Of a stretch of 64,000 bases of DNA, positions 46,698 to 56,863 are shown piece by piece. Positions within the stretch are counted from its first letter, which is position 1; each line of letters opens with the position of its first letter. A program made the position numbers and the translations under genes. Origin of the DNA: Guyanagaster necrorhizus (lineage: Eukaryota > Basidiomycota > Agaricomycetes > Agaricales > Physalacriaceae); contig NW_025064927.1 in assembly GCF_019112545.1 (NCBI RefSeq), positions 47,176 through 111,175 of the forward strand, written 5' to 3'. The notes under the pieces are model-generated. The model did no database searches. It had not been told where the DNA came from and saw only the letters and a list, made by a program, of their open reading frames with translations.

Positions 46698-47175
46698 TAT
46701 TACAATTTTTTTTTCTTTTCTTTTCATAGAATTAACTCCTATTTATACTTAGTCAGAGCACTTAGTCCAGTGCTTAGAACCATGAGAACAGCTTAGTTAT
46801 TATAAGAGCTAATTCATCATTGTCCTCTGACATAGCAACCAGCCCTTGATAACACACAATTGACCTTTTGTAAACAGTAGTGACACTCAAGAACAAAAAG
46901 TACAAAGAATGTAGAAATATATAATAGATAGTCATATATTTATCCTCATAATGTATAGTATATAAGATGGCTCGCTCTTGCTGATAATCTCCAGCTTTGA
47001 GCTAAAGTTTATTCATCTCATTCTACTCTTGAGCTACTCCTAAAAAAGACCTTAAAGCATTCAATCAATAAAGCATAATAATAAACTCTAGCAGAAGACT
47101 CAAATGCAAAGTCACATTAGTTTATCATATGTTCCAGATCATGTGTGGCTTGAGTCTAACAATTAGCTTAAAGCT
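46698..47175 (+). repeat. 5' LTR and primer site of F1 copy E
   Basis: The LTR (464 bp) starts TATTACAATT, presumably TG to TA, and ends GAGTCTAACA. Its motif AGCTTTGAGCTAA (46993-47005) pairs with the primer site TTAGCTTAAAGCT (47163-47175) at all 13 positions if one G-U pair is allowed. Confidence 0.87.
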
Positions 47176-47218
47176 TCTACTTCTCTTTCCTCATACACTA
47201 TAGTGTGGAGAAAACTGA

Positions 47219-50200
47219 ATGCCCTCAATCAATCCATCAGACCCCAATTTTGATCATGAGTTTTTTGAACTTCTCACTTCTATCATTAGAACATTGTTAG
47301 GATTATTAGTGATCATTCAGCTGTGCCAAGAACACCAATCAATCACAGTCTGGATGGTTAGACACTGCCAGAAATTTCAACACATCTATCACATTCTTTG
47401 AAATATAACCCCAGATCTTCCACTCTATAATATTCCTGAATCCAGAAGAACATTCCACCAGCCTGCAGAGCCCCCCTTACCCAAAGCCAGGCCTAGCAGC
47501 TTGTATACAAGAGACATTCAAAAAGAAGAAAGACATAGATATCCTCTCTGACCTCTATGATCCAACAGCAGAAACAGTAACTCTCATGTCACAGGATTCC
47601 AGAACCCATAGATCTCATCTCTCATTCCTAACTATGAAGACAAGGACCTTTCCATGGACTTTTTTAACAAGTCATCATTTTCTGACTATTTCACTGCTAC
47701 AAGGACTTCTGAGGTTGGAGACCATGCTCAAAACTCTTTTGATGCTACTAAGATGGCTTCAAGACTCCAAAGCATTTTATCAGACTCAGAACATAGCTCA
47801 CTCTATACAACCCCAATAGGAAGCCCCACCCCTTCAGTCTACTCCCACCACAGTAATAGTGGAGTGGACAGGGCCACATTCTATCCAAATAGTCAAAGAA
47901 TGAGGACTTGAAGCTCAGGACTAAATTATTCACAGAGTATTCCCCAACTGAGACCTTCAAGTCCTATTTAACTATAATGAAGCATTACAACAGCAGGAGC
48001 AACAATGAGAAGAGCAGATCCAGACCAACTTCAAGTAAGCTTGAGAGAACCTTATAGAGCATGTCAGGGTGGAGACTCAGTGAGAGTATAAGGAAGCAGA
48101 AGAAGATCAACAACAGCATGAGGCTGAAGCTGCCTGTCTTAGAAGCACTTCCTCAGGCCAGTATAAACTCTGTTCAGAGCTCTTCCAGTCTCCTTTTAGA
48201 GAATCTAGCATTCTGGGATCTGATACCTGAGCACCAAGGGCCATTGAGATTCTTACTGCCAATAAAGCCTGAAAAAGGGAGAACAATGATATCTCTCCTC
48301 CTTAATGAGCTGACAGCCATAAAACACTCCAGTATCCTCCTTCTCAATATACCCTCAGTTCTGACACCACTCACTCAGATGCTGAGTCTATTTTCAATCT
48401 CTATGGGCTACAAGTACCTTTCAATGCCCACATCTCTGACTGTGCTCTTTAGCAATTTCTCAGAAGTTGAGTCATCAGATAATTCCTCAATCTGGAGTTC
48501 TATAGAAACTTCAGAGTCTATAGTGAGGACTTGGCAGCAGCACAAGTGCATGGCAGCAATAGGTATGATATTGAAATTGGGGCTAGTCCCTGAGCAGGCC
48601 TCTCTACTGTCTCTGTCTCAATCAATCAAAGCTCTGAGGCTGGATCTAGGATACAGCCAGAGCAGCTCAACAATCATCAGACTAGCAGGGGCTGAGGTGA
48701 GCATCTTTGATCAGCCTGTCACTTCTCTTCTCAAGAAAAAGGATAATGAGGACAGCCAAGTTGAGAAGGACAAAGACATGGAGAGCAGTGAGACTCTCTA
48801 TAGGCTCAAAGATTTTATGAAATATGCTAAAGAGAATGTTGATGAAGAAGTGTTAGCAGAAGAAATCCAGAAGAGCTGGATAGAAGAATACTAGAATCTC
48901 TATGAAGTGGGGGTAATGTTTTTATAGTGCAACATCAAATAGTTGGCATCACAAATGAGACAATTATATATTAATGTGGAATTAGATGAATAGCAGGCTA
49001 TCCTACAATATTCTACCACTAACTACACTATTCAGACTTACAACTAGAACCACCCAGAGGATCAACTCCATGATCTACCAGCATATCAGTCCTGATTTAA
49101 GATTCAACCAATGCTATAGTCACTATCCATCACTCTGAAATGAGCTATATACATGGCATTGTCAGTGTAGAGTTGGCAGAGCTGGCAAACAGATGCCACT
49201 CCATCAGTATAGTCCTTAGCAATCTGGCTTTCCTGCTTCAGGCTCCAACTGATTGCCTAAACAGTCAGCTATTAAAACCCATAAACTAGCAAGAGGAGCT
49301 GAATGCTTAGTGCCCAGCTGCCACCAGATAAGGCCACAGAAAGTGAGACCAGAAAAGAGCTGGTCAATGATGATCTGAAAGCAGTCAAACTGGGATTCAC
49401 CATATGAAACAGAGTAATCATGTGAAAAGAAGCTGCATCATAGAGAAGCCCTGTCACTGATGATGAGTCTCTCTATTCATTCTCAGAGCCACCTACTGAA
49501 TAGTACTGCCTACTCTTTGATGAGTGGCCCAATCCCATAAGACCACTACCTAAAAATGCTGCTATTCTTTAGTATCAACCTGACTTACTTCAAAAGCTCC
49601 AACTCTTTAAAGAGGCCTCTAATGACATTGATCATTTTCTCATTGATTGCAAACAATATTTTGAGATATACACAGTCTACTTGGGGATAAACATGAACTG
49701 CATTATCTTTGCCTCCTCATAATTAGAAGATAAGGCAAAAATATAGTGGATCTTGATCTCCTCCAACTTCCACTCAACTATGCTACAACATTACCAATAT
49801 TCCTTGTGGCCAATGTTTAAGCAAATACTACACAACAAGTTTATTGATCCAGCTGTCCAAAAGATGCATAAGCAGAAGATCAAAGAATGGAAGATGGGAG
49901 ACAAGACAGCCATAGACTACTTCAATGAGCTAAAACAACTTGCTAAGCTCACTAGGATTTGGGATAATGCTGCAGACAATGAAAGGATGATAGAGACTCT
50001 CAAGATAGGATCTTCACCCTCATACATCACAATGATTTTGGCCATTGGAAAATTCATCACAAAGGGCTATGATAAATAGAAGGAACAGATCATCAAGATG
50101 TACAAGGAGTGGCAATAGCAGGAGGTGGAGCAATCTAACCTACAGGACTATCAGAAGCTGAATCAATCATTGACTTCTTCATCCAAAATCACTAGCACAT

Positions 50201-50489
50201 CCAACACCACTAAAACAGGATCATCAATAGCCAGTATCTCTTACAGTATATAGAAGACAGGAACAGAAACAATATACACAGAGGCAGAGAAGCCTATAGA
50301 CATAGACTGCTTGAAGAAGGAAGGCAAGTACTTCAATTGTGGCTAAAAGAGCCATATAGTGAAGGACTGCCTGAAGAAGAAACAGACCTGAGAAAATATC
50401 TGGGCACAGATTGCTGAACTGCAGAAGGAAGCTGAAGAACTTAGTGCTGAGATAAAGATTGAGGAAGTAAAAGATGGAGCTGACCAGTG
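47219..50489 (+). pseudogene. F1 ORF1/gag remnant (copy E)
   Basis: ORF1 opens SINPSDPNFDHEFFELL, then a hydrophobic segment with LLGLLVIIQLC, at 47219-47401. The gag frame is open at 48061-48894 (ends EEIQKSWIEEY) and continues with AILQYSTTNY. The capsid (49600-50080) keeps KEASNDIDHFLIDCKQYFEIY, DPAVQKMHKQKIKEWKM and DYFNELKQLAKL. The knuckle near 50330 reads KYFNCG*KSHIVKDC, with first cysteine and glycine lost. Stops interrupt several places. Confidence 0.82.
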
Positions 50490-51957
50490 AGCAATTCTAC
50501 TGAGTCAGCCAAAAAACTTCATGGTGTGCAAAACATAACTGCTGGACAGACTGATAGTATCTCTATAGTTAGCTCTATGCCTAAATTATGTGTGCATTTG
50601 AATATACCCAAATCAATCTCTATTTTGCATACTAGAGAAGTGCTGAAGAAAGAGACTCAATTATCTATAGGCTGAACAGAAGGAGAGACTCCCACTAAAT
50701 GGCTCAAGTTGTTCAATACTGAGTGGACTTGGAGAGCCATTTGAGAAGCATCTATAAAAGAAGTGGCAAAGACTGTACTTAAAAACTGGATACACAAGAT
50801 CTAAGCTGAGGAAGTAATCAATGAGATGATTGAAGAAATGAAGAATGTGGAAAGATGTCAGGCATTGGAATAGCTTGATGAACTCTGAGGACCTTGGAGG
50901 TATGTGCAATAGGCCAAGACCTCAGGACAAGATTTAATTATGAAAGCCCAAATTGAGACACTCACCAATCAGTCTGTTTATACTGTGGAAGCTCTGATTG
51001 ACAGTAGCTGTACTGGCAGCTCAATCAATCATGCTTTCATTGACAAGCACAAACTCCTGACCAGAGCAACAGCAGCTCCCATTCCAGTTTATAATGCTAA
51101 CAGGACAAAAAACCAAGCAGGGTCAATCATAGAGTTTGTCAAATTACAGCTCACTATCAGAGATCATGCTGAATGAATAGATTTAGCCATCACCAATCTA
51201 GAAACCAAGAAAATCTTTCTTAGCCATGACTGGCTAATTCATCATAATCCTCTTGTCAACTGGAAGACTGGCAAGATCACCTTTGCACACTGCAAGTGCT
51301 GCAAAATCCCCTTTGAGTTGCCTGATAAAGATTCAGAAGACCAGTGGGACAAAGAGATGGAAGACAGTGAAACCATCCTTGCAGTTGACATTCAGCAAGC
51401 TCTACATATATGAGCAATATGCTACATCAATGATCTGATAGTGAAAGCCAATGCAGAAAAAGAGGAGAAGACATTCAAAAAAATGGTATCTGAATGGATA
51501 AGAGATTTCTAAGACCTCTTCAAGAAGAAGAGCTTCAATGAACTCTTTCTTTTTTGTCAAAAGGAAGGATAGCAAACTCTGATCTGTTTAAAAGGCTGAA
51601 TGAAATGATAATCAAGAATTATTACCTGCTTCTTCTGATCTCAGAATTGATGGACAAGCTCTAGGGAGCCAGATATTATATCAAACTGAATGTATGCTAG
51701 GGATATAACAATATACATATCAAGAAGAGTGATGAATGGAAGGTGGCTTTCCAAACTAATCAAGAACTCTTTAAGCCTATAGTTATATTCTTCAGACTCA
51801 TGAATTCACCTGCCATCTTCCAGTGGATGATGAATAACATCTTCAAAGATCTCATCACCACTGAAAAGGTGATCATCTATCTCAACAACATCCTTATAAT
51901 GTCAAAAACAAAGAAGGAACATAGGAAACTAGTACATCAGATACTAGTCCTATTAAG
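50487..51957 (+). pseudogene. F1 pol 5' part (copy E)
   Basis: It opens GTG-SNSTESAKKL in -1 overlap with gag. Protease reads ALIDSSCTGSSINHAF, with the glycine of DSG changed to serine. A deletion removes part of the segment before reverse transcriptase (near 51540). The polymerase site reads YLNN, so both aspartates of YLDD have become asparagine. It ends abruptly after HQILVL. Confidence 0.83.
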
Positions 51958-51961
51958 CCCA

Positions 51962-52085
51962 AATTCTATATGACCAATAACATGTGATAAACTAACAAAA
52001 TCTTGCACTTTGAGTTAGACTGTTAGAGTTCACTGATGCATTGTTGGCATTATATAATCAAGGCATTGAAAACTAAGCAAGGCAT
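51962..52085 (-). repeat. F1 LTR fragment (U5 side)
   Basis: It is colinear with the first 130 bp of the copy C LTR: AACATGTGATAAACT, then TTGCACTTTG, then GAGTTCACTGATGC, then AGCAAGGC. Only this piece is present, so it marks a recombination or deletion junction with copy E. Confidence 0.6.
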
Positions 52086-52139
52086 CAAAGCTTGCAAAGG
52101 ACTTGAGCCTAATTTGATAAGAGGTTTTAGATCACACTC

Positions 52140-52670
52140 TAATCTGAGAATAAGAGAGTGGTATCTGAAGAGCATCACCTTGAGTTTTTGAGGTATTTGT
52201 GATATGCAACACTATAGATGGCAGAGGTTTAAACCCTTTAGCTTGATTAGTGTGCACTTCTGTGTTATTTTCACAGATTGGCAGAGGTTCAAACTCTTTG
52301 GTCTGTCAGACAGTGTTTATTATGTTTTATGTCTCTGGATTACATAGATTTGAATCCTGTGAGTCTATGATCAGTTTGAAAACTTGTAAACAGAGATCTG
52401 TGCTCTTTGGCACTTGTGGATGTGTTTGTGATTGGTTTTTGCTTAGAGCATGAAGCTTTGAGTCATATATTATATGTGTTAGAGATTTTGAGGTGATCTG
52501 AGCTGTGTTTAGGACTTTTTAGAGAGTTTTGTGAGAGTGTTTCAATATATTGTATTGAGCTGCAGTATCCTTTGTCTTGAGGCCTGGCAACACCTGTTGC
52601 CACCTCTTGTTCTGATAAAATAAAAAGCCTTAAGACTTAGAGAGATCTTAGGCTGTTATAAGCATGCTAT
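52140..52670 (+). repeat. Repeat unit, inverted copy of 9040-9550
   Basis: It is the reverse complement of the unit near 9.3 kb. Three imperfect internal repeats are spaced about 55-70 bp apart, each with a GGTTTAAACCC, GGTTCAAACTC or GATTTGAATCC core (52226, 52282, 52350). A palindrome GGCAACACCTGTTGCC lies near 52587. No coding frame. Family unknown. Confidence 0.58.
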
Positions 52671-52849
52671 TACTGTTTATACACTATGATCTCATTGAAG
52701 AGGACAATTATATTTGTTGATTACTACTTTTATCATATTATAATCCCCCTATGAACTAAGAGTTTTATGTGTGTGTTGATGTGAGTGTGATCAGTAAATA
52801 ACACTCTGCTGTATCCATTTTCATCTTGCACACACTCAGATCCTCTTCA
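52671..52849. other. Spacer before F2, nothing recognised
   Basis: AT-rich sequence with GTGTGTGTTGATGTGAGTGTG near 52770. I see no feature. Confidence 0.35.
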
Positions 52850-53540
52850 GTGTTCACTGGAATTTTCCCATTCTTCACTAATAAGGATTACCACCCTAAC
52901 ATCACCATTTATCCTGAAAGAGACATTGCCTCTGCTTAGGCCTGAGACTTTGCAGTTGACTTTGACAAACTCCATCAAGTATTAAAAGATAAAATCTCTA
53001 AGGCTCAGGCTTACTACAAAATCCAAGTGAATAAGCATTAGATTCTAGCACCCTCATTCACAGTGGATAACAAGGTCTACCTCAGTTCCAAATATATCAA
53101 AATCACCCAGCCAACCAGAAAATTCTTGAAGAAATATCTTAGCCCATTTGAAATTATAGCTTAACTGGATTCTCACTCCTTCACACTAAGGCTTCCACTG
53201 AATCTCTAGTCCATTCACTTAGTCTTCTATATGTCACAATTGAAACCTGTAGAAGAAAACACTATTTCTAACCAAATCCAACCACTGCTGTCTCCAGTTG
53301 AAGTCAATAGAGAAGAACATTTCAAAATAGCCTAAATCCTTGACTCTAAATTGGACTGCTGGTTCCACTGCTCACTATTGTACAAAATCCAGTGGCTAGA
53401 CTATGAAGGTACTAATAAAGAGTTTGCTTAGTTATCAGCCTCTGAGTTCTCTACTGATGAATTTATTGAAGAATTCCACTATTAATACTTAGGCAAACCA
53501 GGACTCTTATCTAAAGTCACTCAATCATTCTATTCTTGAT
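52850..53540 (+). pseudogene. F2 pol 3' end: integrase C-terminus and chromodomain
   Basis: The sequence reads FFTNKDYHPNITIYPERDIAS, ARDF-like AVDFDKLHQVLKDKISKAQAYY, KVYLSSKYIKITQPTRKFLKKYLSPFEII, then VFYMSQLKPVEENT. A chromodomain-like segment follows (FKIA*ILDSKLD...LLYKIQWLDYEGT...LSASEFSTDEFIEEFHY), ending KPGLLSKV. This is a widespread Agaricomycete chromovirus C-terminus. Everything upstream is missing here; an RNase H/integrase part of the same family lies at 60198-61060. Confidence 0.85.
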
Positions 53541-53721
53541 ACAACATGACTCTGGATGCCACTGGCATTCCACCTTACTATTTCAATTTTAATCACTAAT
53601 TACTATCATTCCAATCATCTCTTTTACACTTTCAAAAGTCAAAATCTTATATTTACATTTTTTTTCTCTCTACTACCAACATCCAATGCCTTTTTTTTTA
53701 TATATATTTCACATAAAATCT
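53541..53721. other. Intergenic stretch between convergent F2 genes
   Basis: T-rich sequence with runs of T near 53658 and 53692. It separates the end of F2 pol on + from the end of the antisense gene on -. Confidence 0.4.
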
Positions 53722-54808
53722 TTATAAGAAAGCAGAACCTGACAGACTCACACCAGAACCCAAACTCTCCCCTCATCCCTTCAACTCCTCTATATCCTCA
53801 TCCAGCTCCTTCAATATTGCCTCCTGCAGATCTTCCACCTTCTTATTCTTAAAAAGCAGATGAGCCTTCCTTCAGGCCTTCAACTTAGACTCTGAAAACA
53901 ACTCTGAGAGAGATGATATATCATCTGACCCATAATCATTCTGGAGACTCACTGTAGTATCATAGACATCCACCATCTTATCTGCCAACTTATCCACACA
54001 ATGTATCAACTTGCATATTAACTTCAAAAGCTGGTGGAGACCAGTGGAGACCTTCACACTACTGATCACCTCACTTACAGTGATGCTCTTGTTGAATGAA
54101 CAGGCAGTTTTTTTGATCTTACAGTGAGAGCAAGTCTGCCCTTGACTGATGCCTTCAGTTACTGATCATATATAACACCATGTGCTATCTTGATGACAGT
54201 GCACACAACTCTCTGAAAACAAAAAGCTAAGTCAAACTATGCAAGAAAACTAAGACACTTACTTTCACCATCTAACAACTCTTCATCCTCTGCTAGCTCT
54301 GCAACTTTCAACTTCACTCACTTTTTGGGACTAGCAACCACCTCTGTCCCACTGCCATCCACTACACTCTTAGATCTGAACTTACATTTATAGCCCTTCT
54401 CTGCCAGACCCACCATCCTCCTCTTTCTTTCTTGCATCCTCTTCCTCCTCTCCAGAGTCCCCTCAGATTGTTTCAACTCATCATCCCCCTCAGTTCTCTT
54501 GCCCTGCTCATCATCAGACTCTGGAGGCATACAACCAGTCACCCTCTTGAAGTAAAGACTAGAGCTAGAACCAAACCACTCTACCTGCACTTAATACAGA
54601 TAAAAATCAATGGCCTCCATGAGAGTCATTTGCAACCTATCCTCCATAACCATCCTCTGCCATTTCAGATGAAATAATTTCTTGGCCTCTTCAGGACTAT
54701 GGGGGGTGGATTCTCTCATCAAAGGCTTAGGAGTATGTGAGTGATGATATACAGTGAGAGGTGACATAGTTAGAGTGATAGCAATGGTATCTGACTAAGT
54801 TGCAAAAA
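53722..54808 (-). pseudogene. Spliced Zn(II)2Cys6-like accessory gene antisense to F2
   Basis: On - exon 1 (about 54808-54263) encodes SPEEAKKLFHLKWQRMVMED, then EAIDFYLY*VQVEWFGSSSS, then a charged ERRKRMQERKRR stretch. A 50-bp intron (54262-54213, GTAAGT...TTTTCAG) joins exon 2 in frame. Exon 2 opens with C-X2-C-X6-C (54207-54175), 14 residues, then C-X2-C-X6-C (54132-54100). This is the Zn(II)2Cys6 pattern with a slightly long linker. A helical stretch (LLKLICKLIHCVDKLADKMVD) and an acidic part (YGSDDISSLSELFSES) follow. The TAA stop is at 53722-53724. At least five in-frame stops (e.g. TGA 54166-54168) show decay. It converges on F2 pol, inside the element ahead of its 3' LTR. DNA binding is inference only. 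Confidence 0.65.
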
Positions 54809-54896
54809 TTTCCATGGCCACCGACAATCTTTCATATGGCTCTACCAGCCATCAGGATTTGTGCTCTTGAGGGCAAGAACACTAATGAGGGGATAC

Positions 54897-55147
54897 TGTT
54901 ACATGCATGCCATCAGCCTCTATATCACCTCAATTAACCATGGATTCAATCACAGAAACCCACCAGACTCTGGCTGCTCCCCATTACCTATTAATTTTAT
55001 TTTCACTATTATTATTTCACATCCATATTTCACAAATCCTTGAGCTCTGACTCAAGGGTGACATTGCCAATGGCTTTGTTGATGCCCATACACTCCACTA
55101 GTCTTTGCATGTGCACTTAAGCCCACTTGATTCACATGTTTCTAACA
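54897..55147 (+). repeat. F2 3' LTR with internal deletion
   Basis: It starts TGTTACATGC after a GAGGGGATAC polypurine-like tract and ends TTTCTAACA. Compared with 43879-44378 it lacks about 240 bp in the middle, joining TATTTCACA to AATCCTTGAGC. No duplication is visible because the 5' end of the element is gone. Confidence 0.82.
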
Positions 55148-55343
55148 GGACTGCAAGCAAGAAGATGGATCTTCTTAGCCAGTGGGCAGACCACAATCAA
55201 GAGAGAAATGATGATGAGAGTCACCCTACTAAAACTCAAATATTTCCAGGCAATAATCATGCTAACTGAAGAGAAAATCCATGAATGGATCAAAAGCACA
55301 ACCTGAGATAATAGGACCAACATGTGGCCCCATCTTTAAACTA
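55148..55343 (+). pseudogene. F1 RNase H/integrase fragment, probable continuation of copy E
   Basis: The translation is colinear with KADLLSRRADHDQGENDNKEVVLLQPEHFRAM of copy C and the following EEMHERIKSTTRD. Here it reads RWIFLASGQTTIKREMMMRVTLLK in shifted frames and EEKIHEWIKSTT*DNRT. It is bounded by the F2 LTR on the left and copia-2 on the right. Confidence 0.75.
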
Positions 55344-55668
55344 TGTTAGACATAGAAATAGTATAATATGCACATGTTCACTTACCTATTTGATATTCCT
55401 TCCTTTTTAAGCATGTCACACCATTCCACACATTTCAGCTTTCAACCATAATGCTGAGATGTGAATACCTTCTATACATATCTATTCTTGATCATATTTA
55501 CTTACTACCTATATAGTAACATTACAACATTTTATCCTAGATAAATAACACAGCTTTCAACCATAACACTGAGATTAACATTATAACATTTTATCCTAGC
55601 ATTCATTCTCTTCCAAAAACTTTTTCCTTATTCACCACATCTATGCTCCTATCTTGTTAACTCTAACA
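55344..55668 (+). repeat. copia-2 5' LTR
   Basis: This 325-bp LTR runs TGTTAGACATAG to CTCTAACA. It contains an internal duplication: CAGCTTTCAACCATAA followed by CTGAGAT occurs twice (about 55437 and 55550), and AACATTTTATCCTAG occurs twice. Confidence 0.88.
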
Positions 55669-56863
55669 GATTATGGGTCCCACTACCAGCATGTCCATAA
55701 CAACTGAAATAAAGCTAGTTAGCACAACAAAGCTTGTAGATGATGGATCAAACTGAGTAGCATTTTCAGAGATGCTCACCACCAAGTTCCTGAACAAGGG
55801 CCTTGGCTGGCTCCTCTGAGGAACAGCTTGTATACCCCTGCACCCTGTCAAGCACAAGGGAAACTTCTACCAGTCCTCTGATACTGCATTTTCATATCCA
55901 CTCTCAGATGATGACCTAGACAAGCTGGAGGATAAGCTGGAGGAATATGAGCAGAAAGAGGCAAAGATGTGTAATATTATTTATGAAGCTGTTTCTGACT
56001 CTATCTTCAATGAGATCAAAGGTGAGGCAACAGCTGCTCTCATCTGGAGGAAGCTCATCACTGTCATGACTGGTAAGAGCAATCTCATATGAGAACATCT
56101 CCTTACTTGGCTTGGAAACATGGCATGCCCTAATAAAGGCAATATGTGTGAATACCTTGCTGAGATGAAAGTCCTCTGTGAATGAATTGAAGGGATGGAT
56201 CTAAAGATTGAAGACAATCAGTACACTTCAATGATCCAAAAATCACTTCCACCTTCCTATAATCATATCTGTCACACCCTCTCTGCTGCCAGCAAGTTCA
56301 CTGGAAAGACTCTGACATCAGACATCCTAGTTGCAGCCCTGTATGAAGAATGGGATGAGGAGGTTGCATCAAAGACCACTGCTGAAAACATAGCAATGTC
56401 TGCTCAACAACAGAGCAAAGAAAAGGGCCAGAACTCTGGAGGAAAGTCAAAGAAAAGACCTGATCAATCTCATCTCAAATGCACAAACCCAGCATGTGGT
56501 AAAACTGGCCACCTCATTGCAGATTCTTGGTGTGAAGGCAGTGAAAAGACAGGACAAGGCTCAGCTTTGAAAAAGAATAAGGCTAAGGAGAAGAAAAAGG
56601 CAAAAGAGTCAGCATCTGCAGCTATTGATGAAAGTGATGATGAACATGTTATCGCCATCATAGCTGATGACAATGATCACAAGAATGTGGCATTAATATG
56701 CACATCTGACTATAGAGCTGAAAGTGATGCCTATATGACAAAAGAGGAGAATGTTATGGCATTAGCAGATTGTGGAGCATCAAAAACATACTCACCTGAA
56801 TGTCAGAGGTTCAAAAACTATACCAAAATTGAACTGAAGCCTATCAAAGCTGCAAATGGCTAA
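55669..56863 (+). pseudogene. copia-2 gag and protease remnant
   Basis: A UBN2-type copia gag (about 55690-56400) has FNEIKGEATAALIWRKLITVM, YLAEMKVLCE and SLPPSYNHICHTL. A CCHC-like knuckle CTNPACGKTGHLIADSWC lies near 56480-56535, with altered spacing. A lysine-rich stretch follows, then protease ALADCGASKTYSP near 56758. The frame is open from 56195 to 56863, but earlier stops (TGA in SNLI*EHL, TGA in LCE*IEG) break it. Confidence 0.83.

Larger units (their letters stand above)
46698..51957 (+). mobile_element. F1 chromovirus copy E, 5' LTR to mid-RT
   Basis: It comprises an LTR (46698-47161), primer site, ORF1/gag and pol up to reverse transcriptase motif YLNNILIMSKTK, then breaks after QILVL. 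About 3.2 kb of other sequence follows (LTR fragment, repeat unit, F2 3' half). After that, 55148-55343 resumes on + within RNase H/integrase, so it is likely the same copy with an internal deletion. CpG is depleted. Confidence 0.88.

Noticed and set aside
48061..48894. A 277-codon frame on + that looks like a separate gene
   Set aside because: It is colinear with the gag frame of copy C (ends EEIQKSWIEEY where C has HEVREQEFIRLY), so it is part of the copy E gag remnant.
52226..52360. tRNA genes suggested by GGTTCAAACTC-like cores
   Set aside because: No cloverleaf, acceptor stem or A box could be built around these cores, and the blocks repeat at 55-70 bp within a dispersed repeat.
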